Of a stretch of 64,000 nucleotides of DNA, positions 29,269-38,095 are shown piece after piece. Source of the stretch: Alterluteimonas quercicellularis (lineage in GTDB: Bacteria; Pseudomonadota; Gammaproteobacteria; Xanthomonadales; Xanthomonadaceae); contig NZ_JAIWPR010000006.1 in the NCBI RefSeq assembly GCF_021191635.1, positions 62,001-126,000 of the forward strand, written 5' to 3'. Both the position numbers and the translations under genes were made by a program. The notes beneath the pieces are model-generated. The model was not told the DNA's origin and ran no database searches. It was given only the letters and a program-made list of their open reading frames with translations. Numbering within the stretch: position 1 is the first letter of the stretch; each line of letters opens with the position of its first letter.

Positions 29269-31341
29269 CTAAGGCGTGGCGGTGTGCCGTTCGATCCAGT
29301 TCACGGTTTCGTTCATGCTGCTGATGACGGAAGACGGCGCAGCGAAGGCGTGCCCCTCGTCGTAGACCAGGAAGCGGACCGGTACCCCGTAGCGGAGCAG
29401 CGCCTGCCTCAGGCGCTTGCCGTCGTCGACGAGACTGCGGGCGCCATAGAGCAGCAGCGTCGGCGTTACCGCCTCCCTCATGTTGAAGCCGGGAGACTGT
29501 TCCAGGATCGCCCGCCATTGCTCCGGCGCGAAGGGGTCGGTGATCCCGCCGAGCTCGCGCATCGCCAGGACCTCATAGGTGCCCGGCTCGGCCGGATAGG
29601 CGAACCGCATCATGTCGGCCGCGCCCTCGTGGACGACCGCCGCGCGGAATCTGCGCGAGCGTGCGACCGCATGCGCCGCCAGCAGCCCGCCATAGCTGAA
29701 GCCTGCGACCGCTTGCCTCCGGGGATCGACCGTTCCGATCTCGATCAACCGGTCCAGGCCCGACGCGGCGTCCTGGAACGGAAGCGCCACCCGGCCGCCG
29801 TCGCGTATGCCGTCCTGGAACGCCTCGCCGTAGCCTGCGCGTCCCCGCGTGTTCGGCGCCAGCACGGCGAACCCGCGCAGCGCCAGCACCAGGCGGAACC
29901 GGTCCCAGACGTAGTTGCCGAAGTTCGCGGTCACCATCTGCGGCCCGCCTTCCAGGTAGAGCACGCCTGGAACGGGCGCATCGCGCGCGGCGGGCGCCAG
30001 CAGCGTGCCGTGGATTCGGAAGCGGCCGTCTTCGCTCTCCCAGGACATTTCCTCGAACCGCACGCGGTCCGCGAACGACTCGCCCCGGGCGTGTTCCCAG
30101 ATCGGCGGCCCCGCGCTCTGCGGGCAGCCGTGCTCGTCCAGGTCCGCGACGTGGATGCGCGGCGGATCGGTCGGCGTACTCGCACTGAACGCCATGCGCC
30201 GCCGATCGCGGCTGAAACTGCGCAACGCCATGGACCAACCTGCCATGAAGGGCGCAGGACAGGGCTCGAAGGCGTCGCCGGAGGATCGGAGCCGCACCAG
30301 GTCGTATCGCATGCGGGACGCGGAGGGATAGTAGAAGCCCCGGCTCCCAGGCATCCAGACGGCCGCCGACGCGAGAAGCCCCCTCGGGCCCGCGTCCCGC
30401 GGAAACCGGGTCGTCGTGTTCGACGCCAGGTCCAGCACCACCGGCCAGCCAGCGCGGTAGACCGGCTGGCCGAGGTGGCTGAAGTAGACGAGGGATCGTC
30501 CCTCGGGGGACCACGACGGGGCGGCATCCAGCCCCGGCCCGTCGGCGAGCGTGCGGACCCTGCCCGATTCGACATCGAAGACGACGACGGCGGTGTCCAT
30601 GCCCTGGCTGTTGGGGGCATGGTCGAGCGTCGCGGCGATCGCGCGATCGTCCGGCGACCACGACGGCTCGCCGTGCGGAGCGAGGCCGATGTCGGACGGG
30701 CCCAGGCGCCCGACACCGCCGGACCGGAGGTCGAGCACGTGGAGGCCCGGGACCGGCGCCCGCAGCCGCTGCCAGGTCTCGTAGTCCTGCGGCCACCGGG
30801 GCCGGGCTTCGCGGTCGTCGGCCGCGGCCTCCGAGACGATTGCGACGAGTTCCCCGCCATGGGAAACCGACACGGACGAGACCGCCCGCAGGACGAGCGG
30901 ATAGTCCCGGACGCTCGTCGCGGCTCCCGCCTCGAATCCGATCCGCCTGAGCACGGTGGCGTCGCCGTCGGGAATCAGCGCGATCAGCTCGCGGGACGTC
31001 GGAAGCCATCGAACGCTGCTCGCCTCGCGGGGCAGATCGATGCGGTCGCTCGTGCCGGTGTCGAGCCGGTGGACCCACCAGTTCACCCGGGCCTCGTCGG
31101 TTGCCGGATCGAACTCGCGCAACCCGAACGCCACGCTCGATCCGTCCGGCGCGATCTCGATCGACGCGACATCGGGGATGCCGGCGATCCGCGCGACCAG
31201 TTCGGCGACATCCGGTGACGACGCCTGCGGCCCGCCCACCGGATCGGCGCCTGCAGCGGAGGTCCCGAGCGCGCGGGAGGGGGCCGCGACCGCCGCCAGC
31301 AGCACCACGGCCGCGAGCACGCATGCAGGACGCCGCGACAT
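29269..31341 (-). CDS. Secreted S9 prolyl-oligopeptidase family peptidase
   Basis: A 690-residue exported peptidase: signal peptide to about 25, a beta-propeller with WD40-like PD repeats (SWSPDDRAIAA, SWSPEGRSLVYFS), and a C-terminal alpha/beta-hydrolase domain with the triad serine in GFSYGG (near 548), aspartate in SLVDDGKRL (near 637) and histidine in DEGHAF (near 663). It sits last in a sigma/FecR/TonB-receptor operon and its ATG shares one base with the receptor stop (CATCA), so receptor and peptidase are probably coupled; it may process the imported or surface-bound ligand. GC is lower than in flanking core genes. It does not show the arrangement of lasso-peptide isopeptidase clusters beyond this context. 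Confidence 0.9.
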   Translation of the reverse strand: MSRRPACVLAAVVLLAAVAAPSRALGTSAAGADPVGGPQASSPDVAELVARIAGIPDVASIEIAPDGSSVAFGLREFDPATDEARVNWWVHRLDTGTSDRIDLPREASSVRWLPTSRELIALIPDGDATVLRRIGFEAGAATSVRDYPLVLRAVSSVSVSHGGELVAIVSEAAADDREARPRWPQDYETWQRLRAPVPGLHVLDLRSGGVGRLGPSDIGLAPHGEPSWSPDDRAIAATLDHAPNSQGMDTAVVVFDVESGRVRTLADGPGLDAAPSWSPEGRSLVYFSHLGQPVYRAGWPVVLDLASNTTTRFPRDAGPRGLLASAAVWMPGSRGFYYPSASRMRYDLVRLRSSGDAFEPCPAPFMAGWSMALRSFSRDRRRMAFSASTPTDPPRIHVADLDEHGCPQSAGPPIWEHARGESFADRVRFEEMSWESEDGRFRIHGTLLAPAARDAPVPGVLYLEGGPQMVTANFGNYVWDRFRLVLALRGFAVLAPNTRGRAGYGEAFQDGIRDGGRVALPFQDAASGLDRLIEIGTVDPRRQAVAGFSYGGLLAAHAVARSRRFRAAVVHEGAADMMRFAYPAEPGTYEVLAMRELGGITDPFAPEQWRAILEQSPGFNMREAVTPTLLLYGARSLVDDGKRLRQALLRYGVPVRFLVYDEGHAFAAPSSVISSMNETVNWIERHTATP

Positions 31342-33986
31342 CAGCGGAACTTCTTGGTCAAGGTGAGGCCGATGAACCGTCCCACGACGGAATGGTTCAC
31401 CGAGTCGTAGGGCGGATCGGCGGGATTCGAGTTGCGGATGACATCCGGCTTCTCGTTCAAGAGGTTCAGGACCGACACGCCTGCCTCGACATCGCGCAAC
31501 GCGCCCGCCTCGGCGCTCGACTTCAGCCTCGCGACGGCGTCGAACGTCAGGAAGGCACCGACCCGCTCGAGCGGCTGGTAGCGGTCATCGAGCGTGCCGC
31601 CGATGTAGTTCGCGAATCCCGACAGGCTCAGGTTGCCCCGTTGCCAGGTCCCGCCCGCGCGGGCGCGCCAGCGCGGCGGGTTGAAGATCCGGCCGGCGCG
31701 GCCGAGCGTCGGCTGTCCCGGGCTGAGCTGGCGATCGCTGTCGAGATAGCTGGCCGATGCGGTCAGGCGAAGCCGGTCACGCTGGCCGACGTCGACGCCG
31801 TAGTCCGCCGACAGGTCGACGCCGCGCGCCCGTACCGTCGCCACGTTGCGCAGCGTGCCATCGATCATCGCACCCACGCCGGCCGGATCGAAAGGCTGCC
31901 CGGTCTGGTTGGAGAGCCCCATCGGAAGGCCCGAGATCGCAGCGAGCACCTGCTCCGCCGACGGCCGATAGACGATGAAGTCCGCGTAGATCGGGTTCCC
32001 CAGGGCGGAAACGAGATTGACCACCGGACTGGCGATCCGGTCTTCGTACTGCACGTCGAAGTAGCTCGCCTCGATCGCGAGTCCTTCGATGGCTCGCGGC
32101 CGGATGCCCATCGTCGCCGTCCAGGTCGTGGCGCGTTCGGGCTGGAGTTCGTTCAGGCTGCCGCCCCCGAGTAGCAGCACCGTGCCTCCTCCGGACGGCG
32201 GCGGCACGAAGATCTGGCCGGGAAGCAACGCCCCTTCCGCCAGGGTGTTCTCCTGGTTGAGCGTGGGCGCCTTGAAGGATTTTCCCCAGCTCACCCGGAG
32301 GGTGACGTCGGGATGCGGCTCGTAGATGAGCCCGAGCTTGGGCGTCGATACGCTCGTCAAGCCGCGATAGCTCTCGTGCCTCACGGCCGCATTGAAGACC
32401 AGCCTCTCGACCAGCGGCTTGGGATTGTCCGGGCCCACCAGGGGAATCGACAGTTCCCCGTAGCCGAAGTAGATGTCCTGTCCCTCCGTGAAATCCCGCG
32501 TCGTCGTCGTTGCGCCGCCCGGCGGTGTCCGGTCGGCGAACACGGCGAGCTCCACGGAGCGGTATCCCGCGCCGATCGCCAGCCGCGCGTCCCCGCCCGG
32601 CGCGTCGAACAACGGCCCTTCCGCGTTCGCCTCGAACGCGTCGGTCCTGTTGTCGTAGACCAGAAGACCCTGCGTTTCGGCGCCGTTGTTGAAGTTGCTG
32701 GTGCGGATGCTGGTTTCGCTCTCCGCTCGCGTTGCGCTGACCGAGCCCTCCCACCGTCCCGGGAACCGCAAGCGCAGGGTCGGCGTCACGGACAGCGATG
32801 TGGTCTGCGGCCGGTTCAGCAGGCCGTTGGCGAAGACATCGGAAGTCGCCGAGAAGGGGGTCGCCTTCCGCGAGCTGCGGTCGCTGTAGTGTCCGTCCAG
32901 TTCCAGCCGGGCGACATCGTTGATGCGCTGATGCCCGGCGATCACCACGGTGCGCTGTTCCTGCCCGGGCAGGAGGGACATCGAATCGTCGAGCGCGCTG
33001 GTATAGGACCTGTCGCGCGCGGTGACGGCGGTATGGCGGCTGTAGTCCAGCGCCGCCATGAATCCGCCGGACGCCCATCGCCGGCCCGTCACCACGCCGT
33101 ACTGCTGCCGCTCGTTCCCGCCATCGGTCGAGGCGCCGAACCGGACGGACGCCTCGGCGCCGTCGAATTCGCGCCGCAGGATGACGTTCGCCACGCCGCC
33201 GACCGCGTCCGATCCGTAGAGAGCGGACGCACCGTCGGCGATGATCTCCACGCGCTCGACCGCGGCGATCGGGATCGCGGAGATGTCCACGCCCTGGTTC
33301 AGCCCGTCGTAGGCGACGCGGTGGCCGTTGACCAGGGTGAGCGTCGCGTCCGGCCCCAGGCCTCTCAGGTTGAGCGCGGACGAGTTGTTGATGTTGTTCT
33401 GCCCGCCCTGGTTGCCGCCTCCGGCGATGCCGGGGTTCTGGCCTCCGCCGAAGTTCTGCGGAACGTGCCTCGCCATGTCCCCGAGATCGGCATATCCCGC
33501 ATCGACCATGTCTTCCCGGGTGGCGACGATCAGGGGCGACGCCGGCGGCGCGCCACGGATCCGGGTGCCGGTCACGACGACCGCGTCCATCGTCTCTGCG
33601 TTCGCGGCGGACTGCGAGTCCTGCGACGGCCCCGGACCCAGCATCCAGACGCCGTGCCGGCCGCGGCGGAATTCGACACCGGACGCCCGCAGCAGCTGGC
33701 GCAGGGCTTGCTCGGCGGTGTACTCGCCGCTCAACGGCTCGCTGACCCGGCCGTCCAGCACCGACCGATCGAAGCTCAGCTGCTGGCCGGACGCCCGCGC
33801 GAAGGCCTCCAGGGCGTCCCCCAGCGGCTGGGCCGGGATGTCGAAGCGATGGACCGCGGCCTCCGCGGCCCGTTCCGGACTTGCCGTGGGCGATTGCGCG
33901 AGCGCGGCGGCGGACGCCCCCAGCGCCATGCAGATGGCGACGGTGCAACGATGCAACGCGAAACGACGATGCGCAGTGGTTGGCAC
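31341..33986 (-). CDS. TonB-dependent receptor with N-terminal STN signalling domain
   Basis: An outer-membrane gated channel of 881 residues. Signal peptide to about 30, STN domain (about 45-115, FDIPAQPLGDALEAFARASGQ), TonB-box region (about DAVVVTG), plug domain (ALNLRGLGPDATLTLVNGHRV, IADGASALYGSDAVGGV) and a 22-strand-type barrel ending in GLTLTKKFR. The STN domain is the part that signals to FecR. A Gly/Asn-rich segment in the plug (GGGQNPGIAGGGNQGG) is typical of the oligomer-transport subgroup. The start is GTG 33986 with AGGGGA upstream. Third-position AT is higher here than in neighbours: bases 32641-32700 are 34/60 G+C. The ligand is unknown. Confidence 0.92.
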   Translation of the reverse strand: MPTTAHRRFALHRCTVAICMALGASAAALAQSPTASPERAAEAAVHRFDIPAQPLGDALEAFARASGQQLSFDRSVLDGRVSEPLSGEYTAEQALRQLLRASGVEFRRGRHGVWMLGPGPSQDSQSAANAETMDAVVVTGTRIRGAPPASPLIVATREDMVDAGYADLGDMARHVPQNFGGGQNPGIAGGGNQGGQNNINNSSALNLRGLGPDATLTLVNGHRVAYDGLNQGVDISAIPIAAVERVEIIADGASALYGSDAVGGVANVILRREFDGAEASVRFGASTDGGNERQQYGVVTGRRWASGGFMAALDYSRHTAVTARDRSYTSALDDSMSLLPGQEQRTVVIAGHQRINDVARLELDGHYSDRSSRKATPFSATSDVFANGLLNRPQTTSLSVTPTLRLRFPGRWEGSVSATRAESETSIRTSNFNNGAETQGLLVYDNRTDAFEANAEGPLFDAPGGDARLAIGAGYRSVELAVFADRTPPGGATTTTRDFTEGQDIYFGYGELSIPLVGPDNPKPLVERLVFNAAVRHESYRGLTSVSTPKLGLIYEPHPDVTLRVSWGKSFKAPTLNQENTLAEGALLPGQIFVPPPSGGGTVLLLGGGSLNELQPERATTWTATMGIRPRAIEGLAIEASYFDVQYEDRIASPVVNLVSALGNPIYADFIVYRPSAEQVLAAISGLPMGLSNQTGQPFDPAGVGAMIDGTLRNVATVRARGVDLSADYGVDVGQRDRLRLTASASYLDSDRQLSPGQPTLGRAGRIFNPPRWRARAGGTWQRGNLSLSGFANYIGGTLDDRYQPLERVGAFLTFDAVARLKSSAEAGALRDVEAGVSVLNLLNEKPDVIRNSNPADPPYDSVNHSVVGRFIGLTLTKKFR

Positions 33987-34125
33987 GTAACTGTCCCCTG
34001 TCGGATTCCCGTGGCGGCACGCAGACGTCGCGATGACGGATTCGTGTCGTGCCGGGAGTAAGACGCACCAGGATGCGGTTCATGTCATGCGGCCCGACGA
34101 CGTCGCCGGCACGCGCCCACTCGCG

Positions 34126-35178
34126 CTAGCGGCGGCTGACCAGCAGCGTGCGGCCGTCCAGTTCCTGGGACACCACCGGGAACACGCCGGTGATGCCTTC
34201 CACGAACGCCTGGGTATCGCCCGCTACGTAGACGCCGCTGATGCGGACCTGTCCCGCGGCGGCGTCACCGACGGCCAATGGGACGGCGGCGTAGCGGTTC
34301 ATCCGCTCCACGGCCGATGCCAGCGGCTCGTCGTTGAAGACGAGCTGCCCCGCCTCCCACCAGAGGGAACGTACGGGGTCGACGACCGTCACTTGCGCGT
34401 CGGCCGCAGCCACGTCCGCGACCAGTCCGCGACCGGGCGTCAGGATCCCGGCCGGCCTGGCCGGACCGGGCGTCTGCGGCTGCGTCGCCAGCCGCACCGG
34501 TCGCAGCGTCCCGCCGCGTCGGGATGCCAGCACCTCCACGCTGCCCTCGTACAGGATCACGTGCACCTGGCTGGACAGCAGCTCCACGCTGAACTCGGTC
34601 CCGGTCGCGACCACCAGCTTGTCCGCGACGCCGACGCTGAAGGGGCGCAGCGGGTCCCGCGCGACGGCGAACTTCGCCCGGCCCCGTTCCAGCCAGAGCG
34701 CGCGGCGGCCGCCGCCGTATCGCACCTTCAACCTGCTGGAGGCGTCGAGCGATACGCGGGAGCCGTCGCTCAGCGTCACCACGCGACGCTCGCCGAGCCC
34801 GGTCTCGTAGCTGCGCGGGACGTAGCGGAACCAGAGCCCGGCGCCCAGCGCGGCGACGACCAGGCAGGCCGCGAGCGCGGCGATGCCGCGACGCCGGTGG
34901 CCGCCGCGACGCCACCGCGCGGCGTGCCCGCGGCGGAAGCTCTCCAGCGCGCCGCGGCGCAGCGCGATGAGCTCCGGCGAGAGGCGCGCCTGGTCCAGCG
35001 CCTGCCAGGCGCGGGTCGCGGCGTCGAACGCGCTGGCGTTCGCGGGGTCCGCCGCCAGCCAGGCATCGAACTCCGCGCGCTCCGGCGCGGACAGCTCGCG
35101 TTCGGCGAGTCGCAGGCACCAGGCACCGGCCAGCTCGGCGCGATCGGCGTCCCCGGCGTTACCCGGCCGCAGCTTCAT
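34126..35178 (-). CDS. FecR-family anti-sigma regulator
   Basis: A 350-residue inner-membrane regulator: N-terminal DUF4880 domain (about 14-62, AWCLRLAERELSAPERAEFDAWL), basic stretch, one transmembrane helix (99-117), periplasmic FecR domain (ERRVVTLSDGSRVSLDASSRL) and a C-terminal STN-like DUF4974 segment. It should receive the signal from the receptor STN domain and release the sigma factor. It overlaps the sigma gene as ATGA. A 139-base gap with no gene separates it from the receptor. Confidence 0.92.
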   Translation of the reverse strand: MKLRPGNAGDADRAELAGAWCLRLAERELSAPERAEFDAWLAADPANASAFDAATRAWQALDQARLSPELIALRRGALESFRRGHAARWRRGGHRRRGIAALAACLVVAALGAGLWFRYVPRSYETGLGERRVVTLSDGSRVSLDASSRLKVRYGGGRRALWLERGRAKFAVARDPLRPFSVGVADKLVVATGTEFSVELLSSQVHVILYEGSVEVLASRRGGTLRPVRLATQPQTPGPARPAGILTPGRGLVADVAAADAQVTVVDPVRSLWWEAGQLVFNDEPLASAVERMNRYAAVPLAVGDAAAGQVRISGVYVAGDTQAFVEGITGVFPVVSQELDGRTLLVSRR

Positions 35179-35699
35179 TCCTCTGCCTCCACGCGCCTGG
35201 TCAGGTGCGCCATCGCCCGCATCAGGTGCCGGTCCAGCGTGCTCAGCGAGATGCCGAAGGCCTCCGCGATGTCGCGCTTGCTCGCGCTTTCCAGCCGGTA
35301 GAGGATGAAGATCTCCCGCGTGCGCTCGGGCAGCTCGCGCAGCGCCGCGGTCAGCCCGGCGAGCGTTTCGCGGCTCGCCGTCACCCGCAGCGGATCGAGG
35401 CTGTCGATCCCGGCGCCGTCGACGGCCGCCGCGTCGGCCTGGTAGTCGAACCGCACGCGCTCGCGCCGGCCGCGGTCGCGCAGCAGGTTGGCCGCTATCT
35501 GGAAGATGTAGGCCTCCGCGGACTGCAACCGGGCCGTGTCCATGCCGGCCAGCCGCAGGAACACCTCCTGGGTCAGGTCCTCCGCTTCGGCATGGCTGCC
35601 GGTGCGGCGCAGGAAGAAGGCGACCAGCCCGGGGCGGAAGCGCAGGTCGAGCCCTTCGAAGGCCGTCTCTGCCGGACGATACGTGGAGGCGCTGGGCAT
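35175..35699 (-). CDS. FecI-like ECF sigma factor
   Basis: A 174-residue extracytoplasmic-function sigma factor with region 2 (LVAFFLRRTGSHAEAEDLTQEVFLRL) and region 4 (LPERTREIFILYRLESASKRDIAEAFGISLSTLDRHLMRAM helix-turn-helix; quoted here only as its key blocks LPERTREIF and ISLSTLDRHL). ATG 35699 is chosen for its AAGG Shine-Dalgarno and family length; an ATG 54 bases upstream is possible. It heads the operon that ends with the S9 peptidase, so it presumably activates the receptor gene. Confidence 0.9.
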   Translation of the reverse strand: MPSASTYRPAETAFEGLDLRFRPGLVAFFLRRTGSHAEAEDLTQEVFLRLAGMDTARLQSAEAYIFQIAANLLRDRGRRERVRFDYQADAAAVDGAGIDSLDPLRVTASRETLAGLTAALRELPERTREIFILYRLESASKRDIAEAFGISLSTLDRHLMRAMAHLTRRVEAEE

Positions 35700-35934
35700 G
35701 GCCGTACCTTGGCTGGACCCTGGTAAGACGCACGAGAAGGCGGATCGCTTCATCGTCGCCCGGCCGCGCTTCGCGGCCGCCTGGCCGATCGCCTGCGCAG
35801 CAGGGCGGAACCGGCCGCGATGCGCGGTGTGAGGAGCGCCGCGCGGCACGCTCATCCCCTCCCCGTCCGGTTCATCCTTCGACGGGGAGCGCCGCCAAGC
35901 GCCTCGCGGATCGACGGGCGGGTGTCCGCGGGCC

Positions 35935-37530
35935 CTACGGCGGGCTGCCGCCGCCGGCGTCGCCGGCGCTGCCGCCCGCGGCCGCGCGCGCGGCGTACAT
36001 CGTGCCCGGCGGCGGCTGGCTGGAGAAATAGGTGTTCACGCCGTCGAGCACCGCGCGCGCCACCGTGGACTGGAAGCGCGGGTCGATCAGCCGCTGCTCC
36101 TCTTCCGGGTTGGAGAGGAACGCGGTCTCCACCAGCATCGCCGGCATGTCGGAGGTGCGCAGCACCGCGAAGTTCGCGCGTTCGATGTGCGGCTTGTGGT
36201 TGTTGCCGATGCGCTTGAGGCCGGCGAGCACGTGCTGCCCGGCATCCTCCGAGGCCTTCATCTGCCCGCTCTGGGTCAGGTCGAGCAGCACCGAGGCCAG
36301 GGTGTCGTCGGCCTCCTGCAGGCGCACGCCGCCGATCAGATCGGCCGCGTTCTCCTTGTCGGCCAGCCAGCGCGCGCGCTGCGAGGACGCGCCGCGCAGC
36401 GACAGCACGTAGACCGAGGAGCCCTGCGCGTTGCGGTTGGGCGCGGCGTCGGCGTGGATGGAGATGAACATGTCCGCGCCGGCCTGGCGGGCCAGCCGGG
36501 CGCGCTGGTTCAAGGGGATGAAGACGTCGCGGTCGCGCGTGAGGTAGGCGCGCAGGCCGGACGTCGCGTTGACCTGCCGCGCCAGCTCGCGCGCGATGGC
36601 CAGGGTGATGTCCTTCTCGCGGCGGCCGGTCGGGCCGACCGCGCCCGGGTCCTGGCCGCCGTGGCCGGCGTCGATAGCGATGACCAGCTCGCGCATGCCG
36701 GCGGCGGCGGGCGCTGCCGGGCGGGCGGGCGCGGCGGCGGCATCGCGGCGCGGCGCAGGCGCCTGTGCGGTCTGCGCCGGCGGCGGGGCCTGGGCCGGCG
36801 TCTGGGTCTGCGCCGGCGGCGGCGCGGCGGCCGGCGGCGGGGTCGCGGGGGCGGGCGGCGCGCGGGCCGCCGCGATCTCGGAGATGAGCCGCGAGGTCGC
36901 GGCGCTCGACGCGGCCGGGTCGAGCGACGGCACCGCGGGCGGCGCCTCGACGGTCGCAGCGGCAGGTGCGGGCTCGGGCCGGCGGCCGGCCAGTTCGGCG
37001 ACCAGCCGTTCGGTCGCCTCGCGCGACGCGGCCACCGGATCGGCGGACGGCGGCGGAGGCACCTCCGCCTGGGTCGGCGCCTGCGCGGGTGCCGCGGCGA
37101 CGGGCTCGCCCGGCGCGTCGCCCGGCCATTCCACCACCAGGGTCACGCCGCCGGCACCGGGCTCGAAGCGCGGCTTCAGCGCCACCACCGGGGCGTGCAG
37201 GTCGAAGACGATGCGGGTCGTGCCGGGCTCGGGCTTGCCGCTGCGCACGGCCTTGACCAGTCCCGCCGGCGCGGGCAGCGCCACCGCGCGGCCCAGGTCG
37301 GTGCCCGGCAGGTCGACCACCAGGCGGTGCGGGTCGGCCAGCGAGATCACCCGGTACTCGACCTCGGCCGGCAGGCTCAGCTCGGCGCGGGTCCCGGTGG
37401 CGCCGGCGGCCAGGCGCACCTGGCCCAGCTCGGCGGCCTGGACGGCGTTCCACAGCAGCGCCCAGACCAGCCCGGCCGCGAGGGCCAGCCCCAAAACGAT
37501 TTCCTGGATTCGGGTTCCCCGGGCGCGCAT
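35935..37530 (-). CDS. amiC: N-acetylmuramoyl-L-alanine amidase with AMIN domain
   Basis: Cleaves the stem peptide from peptidoglycan at division. The 531-residue protein has a signal peptide (to about 33), an AMIN septal-targeting domain (about 35-135), a long Ala/Pro/Gln linker (about 140-280) and a zinc amidase domain (about 285-510) with AIDAGHGGQDPG, SIHADA and VETAFLSNPEEE giving the H/E/H ligands and catalytic glutamate. E. coli AmiC is shorter because its linker is small. It sits next to tsaE and nnr, the conserved nnr-tsaE-amiB/C order of gammaproteobacteria, which often continues to mutL. Confidence 0.95.
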   Translation of the reverse strand: MRARGTRIQEIVLGLALAAGLVWALLWNAVQAAELGQVRLAAGATGTRAELSLPAEVEYRVISLADPHRLVVDLPGTDLGRAVALPAPAGLVKAVRSGKPEPGTTRIVFDLHAPVVALKPRFEPGAGGVTLVVEWPGDAPGEPVAAAPAQAPTQAEVPPPPSADPVAASREATERLVAELAGRRPEPAPAAATVEAPPAVPSLDPAASSAATSRLISEIAAARAPPAPATPPPAAAPPPAQTQTPAQAPPPAQTAQAPAPRRDAAAAPARPAAPAAAGMRELVIAIDAGHGGQDPGAVGPTGRREKDITLAIARELARQVNATSGLRAYLTRDRDVFIPLNQRARLARQAGADMFISIHADAAPNRNAQGSSVYVLSLRGASSQRARWLADKENAADLIGGVRLQEADDTLASVLLDLTQSGQMKASEDAGQHVLAGLKRIGNNHKPHIERANFAVLRTSDMPAMLVETAFLSNPEEEQRLIDPRFQSTVARAVLDGVNTYFSSQPPPGTMYAARAAAGGSAGDAGGGSPP

Positions 37531-37618
37531 GGCCCGTAGTCAAGCACCAGCCAGGAATGTTTGCAAGATGTTTTCCCTTGGAAATCCGCGACCTGCCGAC
37601 GCTTCCTGCGGTTACGGT

Positions 37619-38095
37619 TCAGGAAGACCCCTCAACTTCACACGGCCTCCACGCGGCCAGCCACGCCCGGCCCCGCTCCGAACGCGCCGACAGCAGCGCC
37701 CGCCGTCCGCCGCCGGCCAGTTCCAGCGCCACCTCCAGGTCGGGCGGCGGCAGCGCCCCGCCGCCGCGCTGCGGCCACTCCACCAGCCACAGCGACGCGG
37801 CCGCGTCGTCCAGGCCCAGGAACTCCAGTTCGCCCGGATCGCCGATCCGGTACAGGTCCAGGTGCAGCGCCTCCCCGCCCGCGGCCAGCGGATAGCGCTC
37901 CACCAGCGTGTAGGTCGGGCTGCGGACGGTGCCGGTCACCCCGAGCCGGCGCAGCCAGGCGCGCGCGAGCGTGGACTTGCCGGCGCCGAGGTCGCCGTGC
38001 AGGAACACCACCGCGCCCGGCGGCTGCGCATCGGCGAGCGCCGCGGCGAGGCGCTCGGTAGCCGCAGGATCGGCGAGCTGCAGCGCGGCGCTCAC
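37619..38095 (-). CDS. tsaE: tRNA t6A biosynthesis ATPase TsaE
   Basis: TsaE is the ATPase of the TsaB-TsaD-TsaE complex that makes threonylcarbamoyladenosine 37. The 158-residue protein has Walker A GDLGAGKST (34-42), SPTYTLVERY (switch) and LVEWPQRGGGALP (Walker B-like, W/P signature of YjeE). The start is GTG 38095, overlapping the nnr TGA as GTGA. The family length is about 150. Confidence 0.94.
   Translation of the reverse strand: MSAALQLADPAATERLAAALADAQPPGAVVFLHGDLGAGKSTLARAWLRRLGVTGTVRSPTYTLVERYPLAAGGEALHLDLYRIGDPGELEFLGLDDAAASLWLVEWPQRGGGALPPPDLEVALELAGGGRRALLSARSERGRAWLAAWRPCEVEGSS

Noticed and set aside
26581-31218. Plus-strand open frame of about 1545 codons
   Set aside because: Antisense to DUF1684, mutL and the S9 peptidase, all with clear motifs. 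Low-complexity composition only.
29269-35699. Lasso-peptide biosynthesis cluster
   Set aside because: Isopeptidase-like, receptor, sigma and FecR genes are present, but no precursor, B1/B2 or C gene can be found near, and the peptidase has ordinary S9 motifs.
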